Below are positions 44,558-57,290 of a stretch of 64,000 bases of DNA, piece by piece. The stretch covers positions 7,066,992-7,130,991 of the forward strand of contig JAJEKV010000058.1 in NCBI GenBank assembly GCA_021234155.1. The letters run 5' to 3'. Source of the stretch: Isoetes taiwanensis (lineage: Eukaryota > Streptophyta > Lycopodiopsida > Isoetales > Isoetaceae). How positions within the stretch are numbered: the stretch's first letter is position 1; each line of letters starts with the position of its first letter. The notes under the pieces are model-generated. The model was not told the origin of the DNA and searched no databases. It was given only the letters and a program-made list of their open reading frames with translations. Position numbers and translations under genes: made by a program.

Positions 44558-44620
44558 CGCAAGACTTGAACCCTTGACCTACCAGCACACAACCAAACCC
44601 TTTACCAACACGGTAAGCCA
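44558..44620 (-). other. tRNA-like / SINE-head module 2
   Basis: Minus strand: TTACCGTGTTGGTAAAGGGT as A-box region and GGTTCAAGTCTTG as B box, 60 bp beyond module 1 and in the same orientation. The pair could be a dimeric tRNA-derived SINE. Confidence 0.45.
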
Positions 44621-47534
44621 ATAGTATCCTTGGTTCTCTAGAAAGACTCATGTCTACCATCACTCTTCTCTAAACCAACGCTGTGGCGGCAACAACTCCG
44701 CCGGACTTGTGCAACCATGGTGAGCTAGAAATCACTTAGGAGTTATTATCATCATTACGGAATGTCTCCACAACCATATCGACATACGTTCACGCTGAGC
44801 GATGGGACGGAATTCCTCGGAGTAAGATAGAAACTTCCAAGTTGGATTCTAATCCACTACTCACCTGGGATATTCTTTGGGCGATGATAATAATGTCCAG
44901 TTATCGACGTTCCTAGACCTATAGCTTTAAATATTTTTCCTTTGGTAAATGCCTTGATAACAAAATTTCTTTGAGCCTTGCCATGATTCAATCTATACTA
45001 CATCCATATGCTTTATACTAGACCTTATTCAACGTTATATATTAAGGGTTAAGAAATATCTTATAGACATAATTACAATTAACGTTGTTTCTCTCTAGTG
45101 TCTACGCCTTGACTCGTTTCATTTCCTAGAGAAAGGATCTTTCTTCGCCCAACCAACTAGGGACTGCCATGCAGCACCCCTCTAGACCATGGGTTTGGAT
45201 TCCTTTGATCCTACCACCCTTCAATACTTCTTCTCAATGGTCGTGTTCTTCTTATGGACCACTTCCCCAGATCGCGACACATACTCTGTAACACGTAGTA
45301 AGTGCTTGTGTTAGAACCCCCACAACACTTTATTCTAATTAATCCTGGGTACAAACTCTAGTATTATTTTGTGCCAAACCTCACCGCCTATATGGCTGTG
45401 ATTAATTAGCTGCGCCACGCATATGTCAGATTGACAGCAGCCTACCCTCTTTTGGGGTTCTTCCACCGTAAGGGTCAAGTGGTATCCAACCATTGTTGAC
45501 TAGTCACCTCCTTCTAGGGTATCTAGATATGGTTGGGGCAAAATATTTCCAACCATTCCTTTAGTGCCCAAATGGCGTTAAGTTCCACAAATGAACTTAC
45601 ATATTCCAAGGGGTTATGTGAATATCCCAAAGGACAGCACCACCCGAAGACCCCTCAAGATAGGCCTCCTCTATTCAGAGATTTTGTGTTCAAGTCTCTG
45701 GGGGTCCGTCATATGTCCTCATGGACGCTGCCAATGTGGCATGACGTATAAATGCTATCTATCTATCTATTTATTAAAAATGTCCTTGGTGAATTCAATT
45801 CACCATCTTGTCTTAGGACATGGAAGTCTTCTTCCCTACGCCATGCACCAAATCTTTAAAGAGTTTTTCAGCTCTTGCTGCCTTTCAAGCCGCAAGTCTA
45901 TCTTTGTATATTAGCAATGACCACCCTTCATGTTAGGTAATAACCTTCCTACCCAGGTCGCTAGATATCATTAATAAGGGTCCTTTATTCCTCCTCTTCT
46001 TCTCGATTTTCAGTATTCCGATCCTTACGCCTGCCACAGCGTACACCCTTCATCCTTTGGTTGTGACCTTCATTCAGTAGAGTCACCAATCCATTGACTC
46101 CTTCAGGTTCGTTAACTGCCTTGTGGCTTCTAAGCCGCTATTATATGGCCCCTATATTGTTAACCCACCTATCATTGGGATCTAGAAACATTGGTTTGGT
46201 TATGTTAGACAACACGAACCATATATTATTATATAGAATTTAAAGTTTGATCAATTTGATTATCTGACCTAAAGGCCAAGTCTTAGTTTCATATTGTCCA
46301 AGCTTTGTACTCTTTTCATTAAGTTTGGTAATGTTCTAGGTTGTTCTAGCCCATTGTATGGGTCCCATGGCCTATCGATCTCCATGATGGCTTTGTGTAG
46401 CAGGTAGATACCTAGCCTTTTGAGGAAATTCCTTCTGTTATACATAACTATGACATCTTGAGCTCTGCTTGTTTCTGCAGGTGGTTTGTTATTAACATAT
46501 CTCGGGTATTCAAATGGGCAAACGCAGTCATAGTTGTAGCTATTTCTGAAAACAATCTTGAAGATATTATTTCTAAGTATGAACATATATCTGAGTTGCG
46601 ATTATCAAAAATCGAAAATGCATAAAAATTTAACATTCCTTTCTTTATCTCCTTCTTCGACAAAATTGTCTCTTGCCCACAATCTCCCCCTCGAAAATCT
46701 GTGGTTAGAGGTTTGGGCGAGGGAATAGAATAGAATAGAATAGAATAGAATAGAAAGTTATGGCATACATGGACGACTGAGAAATGCTTGTGAAAAGAAA
46801 GCTTTTAGCCATATTAAGGAGATTTCTTTTCCTGCAAAACAACTAAAAAGGGTTGAAGAGGAGGGGCCCACACACAGACTGTTGATCATATGGATATGAA
46901 ATTTTTCTAAGGTAAGCATGAGAGCATGTCGATCTTAGGCATCTAATTTGAATCGTAATCTACTTGTACTCGCTAACGATTATCCCTTGCTCCAAATGTT
47001 TGCTTGGAAGACGTCGAAAACTAAAAATTCATCTTCCTTCTTTCTATTAGCTCAGCATTCATATAACACCCAAAACACTTTCAAATAAAGCAACTGATAG
47101 ATGAGACAATTGAATCGGTGGAGTTTATGGTTAGACAAGGAATTCCAATCAATAGAACCAATGCAAGTTGTGTTATGTAGAATTTTGAAGAATACAAAAA
47201 TCTTCATTTAGGTAAGAGAATGTGGTTAGTTCTTTCCATTGGTGGATTTCAAGTAGATCATGTTCTTAATGATCATCTAATTCGAACATTCTTTTATCAT
47301 GATGCTTTTGGAAGCTAATCGATTATTCAATGACATCTCAAAGTCAACTGGATATATACATGGGCAACAATTCTTTGTGGACATGTTAAGATTGGACAAC
47401 GTGTAACTACGCTTGAATTGTGCTATAGAATGGAAATGAGCCGCAAGATTGACAAGCATCTATATTTTACAGTTTTGAAGGCATATATTATATCTAAAAA
47501 ATTTTGCAAGGAAGGATAATACATCTGCATTTCA
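44621..47534. other. Intergenic DNA, no recognised gene
   Basis: Frames at 45,533-45,914 and 46,269-46,663 match nothing I know. (GAATA)n lies at 46,724-46,756. Downstream it grades into PPR-derived sequence. Confidence 0.4.
46724..46756. repeat. (GAATA)n microsatellite
   Basis: Six perfect tandem GAATA units. Confidence 0.95.
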
Positions 47535-47735
47535 TTGAATGTGGGTCAGATATTGCTGTAAGAAGCAAACTTGTAGACATGTATAGAAAATGTGAAGGTC
47601 TCATGAAAGCATGCCTACTTTTTATAAACATGCCCAAGAGGAATGTGATCTCATGAAATGCATATTACATTATATGCACAACACAGAAAAGGTTTAAAGA
47701 AATAGGAAGAAAGAGATACAATAGTGGATACTAAA
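47535..47735 (+). pseudogene. PPR protein fragment, 5' piece
   Basis: Reads IECGSDIAVRSKLVDMYRKC, EGLMKACLLFINMPKRNVIS, a stop, then in another frame LYAQHRKGL. These are consensus elements of plant organelle PPR proteins (VDMYxKCG, MPxRNVxSW, GYAQHxxG). It continues at 51,019 beyond an inserted LINE. Confidence 0.7.
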
Positions 47736-47779
47736 ATAAAATAAATTAATAAGTCATGCCCCTTTGAACCTCAAGGGTC

Positions 47780-50700
47780 ATGGAGCAGCAACACAATACT
47801 TAAATAAAAGATTTGTGTGCATGTCTACCTCTTTATTGTAACATCTTAAAACCTTTTTTTGATTATAGCATACATGATACTGCTCGCGAATATTTTCAAA
47901 AGAAGGACAATATAATAAACTATGAGCTTCATCTTCAACCTGCTACATACCACAAAGCAAAAAAAACACAATCTCCCTTCTTTTGGAATCTTAGCCTGCC
48001 TCCCCGACTCAATATGCAGTGAGCTCGATCTAAATCAAGAAATTACCTATTCCAAATGTGGAGATATATGAGCATGCAAGTCATTTTGACAGGTATAGAT
48101 TAGCATCAGGTTAATGTCATTTTGATAAAAAGCAAGCCTCGAATCCTTTATTGTCCAAAGCTTATCTATAACTAGAGATTGTATCAAGTCCTGAACTCCT
48201 ACAATTGTAACCCGTCACTTTCCCTCAAAAATACTCCATTTTCCTGCCCAAGACATCACATCCTGATACCATTAGTGTTCGGATTCAAGCCCATCTTCGA
48301 TCACCTGCCCTCATCCAATTTTCTCAACCTATTTACAAAATTAATTGTTAGGTAAAGAGCATTTGCTTCTAAAGGTATCATGCCAGGCTCAGCTAACATA
48401 ATTGCAAAAGAAGTTTGTGATTTAACACCCAGCTCCTCATATAAAAAGATTTTCAATATGGATTCAAACTGACGAGGGCCCCCAAATCAGAATGCCATAC
48501 AATAACACAGTCTGCACTAGTGTTTTGAAAAGCATTTTCTTAAGTCTAAAAGTAGTGAAGGAGGCTTTTATGACACCTAGAAAGCATTCCATGAAGGGCT
48601 TCTCTACCACCAACAAGCCTCTTATGCCACACACATTCTTTCCACTTAAATTTTGATAGTACCTCCAATCCCAAATATTTACAGTAATTAACCGTTTCAA
48701 GGAGCTCACCTTTGTAATAGAATGTTGATGCCTTAGAAGACGCAAATATCATTATTTTGAATTTGCGCATGTTTACCTTCATTGTGCGCGTCACAAAAGA
48801 ATTCCAAATTATCAAGGTGTTTATGGAGACCATCTGAATTTTCAGAGGTAAGCACAACATCATCAGTATAAAGAAACAATTGGAAAACAGAGTATTCTAA
48901 ACACGAACATGCCTATCGTCTTACTCTCAACCACTCTTCTAACTCATCAATGTAGAGTCCAAAGAGGGTTGGAGAGAGTGGACAACCTTGTTGGACTCCA
49001 ATTGTACTTTAAACCTCTGTTGGTAATTGAGCTGATAGTTTTGCAAATAACCTCTCTAAGAGAAGAAGGAACTCCAAGACATTCCATGCATGCATGAAGA
49101 CCTTCTCGAGGCACTGCATCAAAGGCATTCGAGCTGTCAGTAAAGAGTCCTTGGCTTTCTTGCCTGCTTTATAAGCAATCTCAAGCTAAGCAAATGATCG
49201 AGAGTGCTATGTTTCTTTTGAAATCCAGCTTGGGCACCAGATCTCTTACTATTAGTATCAGCCCAATCACTAATTTTACTTTTCAATAATCCATCTAGTA
49301 GCTTAGAGAAAGTGTGTCCAACCATGATAGTGCGATATTTGTTTTATATCGTGTTTGTCCCCTGACTTATAAATCGAAATAACCCTGCATTCCTTCTAAG
49401 CTTTTGGCAATCCCTGCTGAACTTCAGCATTTAATGGCTGGTAACTATGTGGATGAGTTCCTTACCACCCCCTTTTTATCGATTCAATAAAGATGCCATT
49501 ACTCATATTCTTCAATTGACAATGCACATTTTCACAAGAAAACAAAATCTTTTATGACATCTAGAATAGGCATGCAATCTAAATTCTCAATATAGTACAA
49601 AGATTTCACAAAATCGAATAAAGCGTCCAAACCAAATTTATCCTAATCAGGCTTATGCAACAAGCTTTTCCAAAAAAGCTTAGATCTTGTTTAAAACAAA
49701 GATCATAGCTCGTCTTCTTTCAAAGAATATATGCTTCTTATCTCTAATTAGATTCCTAAACCACTTGAGTTTAAAACAACAATTTTTTGGAAGGCGAGCA
49801 CGGAGCACGGGCATCACGACATTCTTCATCCCACTAACCATTGCATGGTCATCTAGTAGGAATTCGTTTTTTGGTGCATCCAAAAGTGAAGCAAGAATGC
49901 ACAAAGCAAAATGTCAGAAAGCAAAGTTGAATCATTTTCTAGCATGCCAGTCCATTGCACGCCTCAAGAAGCTTGCTAACTTTCTTCTTGTAATCTCTAC
50001 ACTCAAATTAAAGTCTAATTTGAGTTTAGGCTGATTGTTTTATTTTCTGCAAAATCCAGTTCAATTCAAAAAGTAAGCTTGCATGGTCAGACTCTAGAAC
50101 TTTATCAAGCACTTTTAATGTTTGATGACATTAGATGTTGTTGGGGTGAAAAGGTAATTCATCGTACTCTCACCAAGATGAGAAAAGCATATAAATCTAT
50201 CCGATCTTTTGAATTGCTTATATCATTCAAGATCTATAGTCCACGTTGTGCCAAAATCTTTTAGAAAGTCACCCATGGTACTATTGATCTTGTCTAATGC
50301 TTGCCTTTTGAACGTCTCATTTATCTGCTCCACAAGTCTCATATCATCCAAATCCTCTACTACATGCAATAAAATCCTCAACCACAATCACTTCTCCCTT
50401 ATCCTATAAATGCATCACATCCAAATTCAAATCATGAAATGAATTCTTTTTGTCAAACCCAGCCTGCTCATATACTTTCATGTTCAAAGGTGAAAAGTAA
50501 CATACGGCAATGTAAATTGCTGAATTATTAAAGCAAATTTGCAGCCATATAAATTGTTTCCCTTCATGCTTTTTGAAGACTTACACGACTTGCTTGTATT
50601 CACGCCTGATATATGTAGCTGAATCCAAAATCCCCTTCCCACGTTTGCTTGTTTGACATTCCAAACCGAATCTACAAGGCAATACCCTTCCAAATTAGGA

Positions 50701-51015
50701 AAGGGACGAGTCTGGTGTTCCCAACTTTTCTCCATTAATATCAAGTCAGCTCTATTACAAATCTCTTTTGTAACCTTTTTGCTTGGTTAATGCCATGAAC
50801 ATTCCAAACTAATAATCTCAAGGTCCATTCCTTAGTCCATTCTTTGTTTACCTTAGTCCATTCTTCCTTCCTAGCTTCCAATCATGCAGGAGTTAAGTCT
50901 GGATCAATCCAGATCTTATGGCCTTTAAAGGAAGCCCTATTATGTAATACTTATTTCTTGCTTCCTCGTCCTTCAATTTGACAAGAATCGGCCTAGTCTT
51001 TAGAGTTTTGGAAGC
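47780..51015 (-). mobile_element. Long LINE (ORF1 end, APE, RT, Cys/His tail) in a PPR pseudogene
   Basis: Minus-strand order: ORF1-like end at about 50,995-50,880 (RPILVKLKDEEARNKYYI, DPDLTPA), APE endonuclease start near 50,810 (LRLLVWNVHGINQ, then ILMEKSWEHQTRPFPNLEGY at 50,741), RT with GAQAGFQKKHSTLDHLLSLR (about 49,230), active site LYTDDVVLTSENS (about 48,860) and thumb, and a Cys/His tail VEDEAHSLLYCPSFENIREQ (about 47,900). The ORF is broken many times. The 3' end is near 47,780 with a TTTTA-rich tail. It differs from the zf-RVT LINEs at 15, 31 and 52 kb. Confidence 0.75.
48464..49325 (-). pseudogene. LINE reverse transcriptase, degraded
   Basis: Several frames: 49,325-49,137 (GHTFSKLLDGLLKSKISDW, QAGFQKKHSTLDHLL), a gap with VDFKKAFD-type sequence lost to shifts, TDD active site at about 48,865, 48,863-48,546 (ENSDGLHKHLDNLEFF in one frame, YKGELLETVNYCKYLGL in another) and 48,745-48,464 (LYGILIWGP). 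The active site is YTDD instead of YADD. Confidence 0.7.
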
Positions 51016-51018
51016 TTG

Positions 51019-51740
51019 TGCAAACATGGAAACAATAAAGAACGCACAACCAATCTATGACATGATCATAACAAGCAAATTGGAGTCGGAATCGTTGGAA
51101 GCATCTTAGTAGATATATATGCCAATTTGAAGGAAGGACGGAAAGTTTTTGAAATTTTGCAAAACCAAAATGTAGTTTCATGGAATGCAACGATTGTTGG
51201 ATATGCGCAACATGAAGAAGGTGTGCATACATTAATTGAGCAGATGTAAAAAGCCTATATTAGGGAAAATGGAATCACATATTTAAGTATTCTAGGAGCA
51301 AGTGGCAGCATAGGAGCAATTGAAAAGACAGGCGTACCGTGACTAAATAATTCAAAAAGAAATTCAAGTGGATTTCATCACATGTGTCACATTTGTTGAC
51401 ATGTATGCCAGATGTGAAAATTTGGAAGGGGCATCTGATGTTTCTCACAAATTACCACACATGAATGTGGTTGTCTAGGGTGCAATAATTAGAGGATATG
51501 CTCAACATGACGGCCACATGGCTGTAGATTGTTTCAAAAAGATGTTGCAGAAAGGTACAATGCCAAACAACATAACTTTCACGAGTATTTTGATCATATA
51601 TAATCAGACGAGTTTAGTAGCTGAAGGCTGCCATTAATGGCATTACACCAGGCATTGCTCATTGTATGAGCATGGTGAATCCCTTAGGCCATTTTGGTTG
51701 TCTGAATGAGGCAGAGGTCCTCAATTCCATTAGATAGACT
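51019..51740 (+). pseudogene. PPR protein fragment, 3' piece
   Basis: Continues the PPR array: ACANMETIKNAQPIYDMIIT, after a shift GSILVDIYANLKEGRKVFEI, LQNQNVVSWNATIVGYAQHE, ITYLSILGASGSIGAIEK, then a second unit VTFVDMYARCENLEGA, IRGYAQHDGHMAVDCFKKML and NNITFTSI. An E-motif-like MSMVNPLGHFGCLNEAEVL lies near 51,668-51,725. Stops and shifts occur in each unit. This is a PLS-class PPR, normally an organelle RNA-editing or processing factor; here it is dead and split by the LINE at 47,780-51,015. Confidence 0.78.
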
Positions 51741-52069
51741 GAGATAATGGGTTGGATGTCCTTGCTTAATTCTTGTAAGCTATATGATAATCTGCAAATT
51801 GGGAGGAGTTGCTTTAATCATTTTTTTTTTTAGATTCTAACTATGCGGCAGGATATGTGCTTGCAAACATTTTGAAAACTTGCAGCCACATAGTTTCTGT
51901 CGAGTAAGGTAGGCGCATTTATGAGCAATTGTAAAGGGGCAATTTGCATTCATTGTGGCTGAGGGACCTGAAGATGCCATCTATTAGATGGAGGCAAGAT
52001 TTCAGAATGTAAAAGCAACTTATACACATAAGAAACAAAGCATCTTGGCTTGATACCCTGATGGCAATA
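51741..52069. other. Possible PPR tail remnant
   Basis: AAGYVLANILKTC-like coding near 51,850-51,890 resembles the end of a PPR E domain. The rest is noise. Confidence 0.35.
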
Positions 52070-53092
52070 TCATAGAGTTACTTCAATCTGTGGGCAAGAA
52101 TCCTGTGGCAACAATGCAGCAATACGAGTCCAAATTACTCTATCCCATCTGTACAATAAGAATTTTGTTTTAAATGCTTCCCATGACATGAGATGACCAG
52201 ACTCATACCAAGCTGCAATAGTGCTTATACCAGCTGTTATCCATTGTCTTTGTGTCTTTGGATTACCAACAACACTTAGAGGCACATTCCCAAGAGTGTC
52301 ATGCAAAGGAATCCACTAGTATGGAGTAGTCAGACATAGACCTGACAGTGTCCCAAGCAGCAAACAATGCCTTTAGAAAGGGAGAAGCATTAGGATACAT
52401 ATGTATATGATAAAGCAATGCCCAAGGAAGGAGAGGCTTAATGGTGCCCTTATAAAATGGAAGACAATGCTGAATCGATTGCATCAGTAACCTCAGGCCA
52501 GGAGAATCATCCTTACCCATGAGAATCCTCCAAATAAACTTCGATATCATCACCTTACTTTGAAGGTGAAAATTCAACATTCCAAGACCACCAGATGCCT
52601 TAGATTTAATGCACTTCTCCCAAGCTACCTTGACAACAACTCCTACTTCATTTCCACCCCAAATAGAATTCCTAACGATTCACACAATCTCCTCCATCTT
52701 ATACTGAGGAGCTAATAGAGCAGATGCCATGTTGACATGAGTATTACTAAGAATACATTTAGCCACAGTGATTCTTCCGAGCATGGATAGTTTAGTTGTA
52801 TTCCACCAAAATAAAGTGCTTTTGCAACCCTGTAATAATTTCATCCCAAGCATCTGAACGAAGAGGTGAATTTCGACAGGAAAACCAAGCAACTTCTTGG
52901 TATTTCCATGTAGAAGAATCTTCCATGGATAGACCAGAATACAGGGAGGGATGGGACTGTCCAACGCCCATAAAGCAGTATACTTTCGCCAACGAGTGTC
53001 ATAATGGTTAGTTGGCACGTAGTGTTTGCATAACTAATGATGATGCCTATCATTGGCGAGCTTATGGTGGGTATGTCTTGAAAACATATCAT
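52070..53092 (-). mobile_element. LINE, internal fragment copy 3
   Basis: Frames 53,018-52,680 (FWWNTTKLSMLGRITVAKCI), 52,580-52,299 (LQSKVMISKFIWRILMGKDD, SPFLKALFAAWDTV) and 52,306-52,070 (QRQWITAGISTIAAWYESGH) match the RT thumb and connection region of the copy at 14,640-16,620. Both ends are truncated and no active site remains. Confidence 0.85.
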
Positions 53093-54148
53093 ACGTTCAC
53101 CCTAGCTTTCTTTTACCCATTGAATGAAACTTATGTCTAATATCCTTGTTGTTTTAGATGTTTGCAAAATACATACTGCAAGTCAAATTATTATCTGCAA
53201 TGTGTATGAAACCTCCACTAGTGATTTTGATAGGTGTAGTGGACACCACGCATTGATCTAATTTTGCTTTTGAACTTTCGCTTGCAACAATTTGGTATTG
53301 CAATGTGCTAGCTACATGCATGATGCAATGAAACGTTGTGCTTCACCACATTGCTCATATATTAAATACCTTTAAGGACTTGAACGCCTTGAGTTTCCAC
53401 TGTAATTTTTTTGAAAGAACATATACATGTGTCATATGATGGCTCCTTTTTAGGTAGCATTATTTGTGGAATCAGATAGAATGCAGATTTTACAAAGGTA
53501 GGATAATGACTAAAAGGAATACGAGATGGTCCCTCTAGATTCAGATACTCTAATGGTTGCATGAATGGAAACCTTATAAGGGAGCCCAATTTTGTGGAAA
53601 CCTCACATGGATTGCTTTCTTTGGCCTGATTTCCATGATCCATTTGCAGTTTTGGATAGCATCGATGGCAGAGCCGACTTCATCAGTGGTTTCTCGTCAA
53701 GTAATTGATATTTCCAGAGATGTAGTGAACTTCCAAAGATGTTTCTTCTTAGATTAGCTAGGAATTCAGAGGTCTCTAGGTGTGCCGATAAAGAAGACTG
53801 GCCCAAAAAGAAATGGACTGCAGCCGAATTGAACCCTAAGTTTGGGGCATTGATCTTAAACTTGCTGTAGTTTTTTATTCAATGGGTTCTTTCTTTCACC
53901 ACTGTGATAGATTTTCTACTTTGAGGTGTCGTTGCATTGTGTTCATGAATGCTATTAGATAGGAGTTGGAGGCTCTTTTGTGTTTGTGTTGCACTGCCAT
54001 TGCATTATGTTGCACTCATAAGAAATTCGGTGGTGAAGGCCCTGCTACGTGTACAACATCGGCACTCCTATGTATGGAGCCATTGATTAAGATCCAAGAG
54101 CTAAAGACAATTTTGAGTTTTCTTTAATAGTTCAAACTCAATAAAAAA
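53093..54148. other. Intergenic DNA
   Basis: Nothing recognisable. Frames at 53,362-53,806 lie on both strands and match no family. Confidence 0.4.
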
Positions 54149-54176
54149 CTAGTAATGGTGCCTGACGTTGCCGGGC
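54149..54176 (-). mobile_element. Helitron 3' terminus, mutated
   Basis: Minus strand: GCCCGGC-AAC-GTCAGGC (54,160-54,176), seven bases, CTAG (54,149-54,152), T. Same layout as the termini at 11,693 and 34,506, but the hairpin has one mismatch and one G-T pair. The element would extend to the right. Confidence 0.6.
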
Positions 54177-54324
54177 TTTAGCTACAACATATGATGTAAA
54201 AATGAGATAGAAGATCATTAGATTTGAATTGGATGGCATTGAGTTGAATTAAATTGGATTGAAATGAATTGAATTTTATCATCCACGGAGACCTTTGTGA
54301 TTTACAAATAGTAGAGAGTTATTA

Positions 54325-54850
54325 CCTTGAGTTGGGCAATATGTTGTTTCTTTGTTGAGAAAAGTAGTCAAAATCTTCTTTCTTAAATGCTCAACGAATA
54401 TACAGTGTTGGATAAATGTCAATCCATGCAATTACAAAGAGAAAATGTAGTACCTTGAGTTGGGCAATGCAGTTTCATATTGTTTGTGGCACTTGCATTG
54501 TGGAAGCTGCTCTTTGGATTGAGCCAGGCTTTATAGAGCAATATGTTGCTTGTTTGTAGAGAAAAGTAGTCAAAATCTCCTTTCTTAAATGTGTGCAACG
54601 AATATATAATGTTGGGCAAACATCAACCCATTCAATTACAAAGAGAAGCATATTATTACATTTGAATTTGGCACTGTAATTTGAGCAATGCAAGAATCCA
54701 ATCCAAATGAAAGATGAAGTAAATAGAAATGTATGACAATAAATTGGGTAATACGTTCAACAAAAATAGTCAAAATGCATGCAAAGAATGTTCATTGTTG
54801 GGTAAACATCAACCTATGCGTTACAAAGAGAACAATGTGATTACCCTAAG
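54325..54850. repeat. Three degenerate ~200-bp tandem repeats
   Basis: TTGGGCAATATGTTG, GAAAAGTAGTCAAAATCTCC, AACGAATATATAATGTTGGG and CATCAACCCATTCAATTACA recur at about 54,330-54,450, 54,535-54,660 and 54,735-54,845. They lie in the presumed body of the Helitron ending at 54,149. Confidence 0.75.
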
Positions 54851-56084
54851 TTCGACAATGAGTTTGATAGTTTTTGTTTCCAATATGGGTCCTTTTGACT
54901 TTCTCTTCTCTTCTTTTTGCTTTTTAGAGAGAGAATGATGAAATTGGCTTAAAGGTGACCATTTTGGAGCAACTTTTCGAACTTCTCATGTGCATGGTGA
55001 TGGATTATGAAGTGTGTATGTGATGGAGGTGTTTACATGGTGCATGAGCATGAAATATGGAGTGTGTGAGATTTGACCTAGGGAAAAGGACTTTGAGGTA
55101 TGGAAATAGGAGGAATGGGATGAAGAAAGGATATGAGGTGTGAGGATGGATGTGAACAATGCCTTCTTGAGCCAAGAACTTTAAGATAATGTTAAGATCT
55201 CAAAAAGTGACAAAATACCATATTCTTGGGGGGTCTTCCAATCTTTGAATAGGGGTCTTCTCTCTTTGACTTTTCCTTTAGCCTTTGACTCGAGACTTGA
55301 TTCCTTTTGCCAACTTGGATGTTCCTTTTAATGTTCTCCATTGGTCTTCAACATGGTGCTATGACTTGTCTTCATATCTAAACAATGAGCTCCAAAAAGG
55401 AAGGTCTTGTACATGTGACTTGGTCTTCTTGTGATTTCTTGTGAAGTTGTTCTTACATGCTGCCAAAACGTGGCAGCATCATGCTAAGCAAATAGATGGA
55501 GTGTGAAATGGAGGTGGTATTTTTCAAAAGAACTTGCCAATGTGGGAAATGGTTGGTAATACTAAGGGATAAAGAGTGTGTACGGAATCAAGGATGATGG
55601 AAAATAGGCTGTTTGAGTGGTCAGGTGAATATGAATGAATCAAGTGATGGACCTGCATGACAAAATGATAATCTTGTTAGAAATGTGACTGCCATGTGGA
55701 GGTATGGTGGCAGTTTCATCCAGGTTTAAAGGAAATGGAGATGAGAAGAGGGCATGTGATGGATTTTAGCCAACTTTGAGCAGATCATATGTTTGTGAGT
55801 GCTTTGAAGGATGAACCTGCATGGTAAAGTGTGTGACCTGCTATTAGTTTAAGCATGTTTGAAGCTCTGTTTGCTGTTTTTTTGAGAAGCACACATGGTT
55901 AGGAAGCAAGGAAAGTACTGTTGCATAAAAAACGTAAACATAGGCCTAACTAAGTCTGATCTAACAACTCAAACATACAAATGAACCTACAACTACCTAA
56001 TTTCTGTAAATAGGACTATTCAAATAGACTCAAGGCAACATGCTGTTGCCAGTACCTCTTTAAGTGAAGGATATTGAAGGGATT
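54851..56084. other. Possible 3' LTR region of the gypsy element
   Basis: Directly downstream of the integrase stop on the minus strand, so a 3' LTR is expected, but no match to the far side (61.5-63 kb) could be found. It contains ATGCTGCCA-AAACG-TGGCAGCAT (55,457-55,479), a 9-bp-stem hairpin. No gene. Confidence 0.4.
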
Positions 56085-57176
56085 TCACAATTCTTGACCA
56101 TCAGTGAGGTCCTTGAGCCAATAAGACTCCCTGCCAGCTTCACCAATGACCTCATAGGGCCCCTCCCATAGATTCTCAAACTTTCCTGCAATCTTTTCCC
56201 TGGCCTTGTTCCATTTTAGCACGAGTTCTCCTGTTTTTATGGTGCCTTGTACCCTGTGAGCAGCATTGAATGATGTCGTATCCTTGGCTTTCTTCAACAA
56301 GACTGCATTTTCAGCATCATACATGTGCTCTTCAAGTTGCATCAGCCTAATGAACCTGTCTTGCAAAGCATCTTCCATTTTGAGGTTAATAACATGTGAC
56401 ATTCTTAAAGAAGGCAACTCTAACTCTATAGGTAGGACAGATTCAATGCTATAAACCAAACTGAATGGGGTATGCTTGGTAGCATGCTTTGTGGTGGTTC
56501 TGTAGGCCCATAATGCATCAATTAACCTTAAATGCCAATCCTTCTTAGACATGCTCACTATTTTTTGCAGAATTGACTTAAGTACCTTGTTTGTTGACTC
56601 AGCCTGGCCATTTCCTTGAGGATAATATGCTGAACTCTTTGTATGCTTGATCTTGAGGGTGCAAAGTAGGTTGTCAATCACTTCATTGACAAATTGTGAA
56701 CCTCTGTCTGATATTAGCTTTAGGGGAATGCCAAATCTGGCACAAATGTTTTCATGAAGGAACCTGGCTGTTGTCAAGGCATTGGCTTGTCTTAATGGCA
56801 CAGCTTCTGCCCATTTTGTGAAGTAATCAGTAGCTACCAATATAAACTCATGATGAGTAGAAGAAGGAGGGTCTATAGGACCTATAAAGTCTAATCCCCA
56901 GACCTGGAAGGGTCCTGGAGATGTTATGGCTGTCAGAGGAGCAGGCTGAAGGATCCTTTTCCCAAAGATTTGGCACTTGTGGCAGCTTCTGATGGTTGTA
57001 AAGCAGTCTTTGAAGATTGAGGGCCAATAGTAACCTGATCTAAGTATCTTTTTGGCAGTTGAGTCAGCAGCAAAGTGGCCTCCACATATACCCTCATGGC
57101 AGGCTTTTAGTACCGATCCTGCTTCAAACTTGTCCACATATCTTAGTAAAATGCCTTCTTTATTCACCCTGCACAA
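56085..57176 (-). pseudogene. Ty3/gypsy integrase
   Basis: 363-codon open frame, the best preserved part of the element. It has an HHCC zinc site (H27, H34, C65, C68) and the DDE core D96 (GLDFIGP), D157 (SDRGSQF) and E193 (GNGQAES). The C-terminal GELVLKWNKAREKIAGKFEN and LWEGPYEVI match the GPY/F module. No chromodomain follows. The upstream part of the polyprotein is broken, so expression as a polyprotein is unlikely. Confidence 0.9.
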
Positions 57177-57290
57177 AACATCACCAATTAGTCTGAACTT
57201 CTTGGCCTTGTATTTGAATCTCCTATGCTGGCTCGAGTTGTGATTCTTTGGCAGTTCTCCTCTTTCAAGAAAGTACCTAATAGCCTGTTG

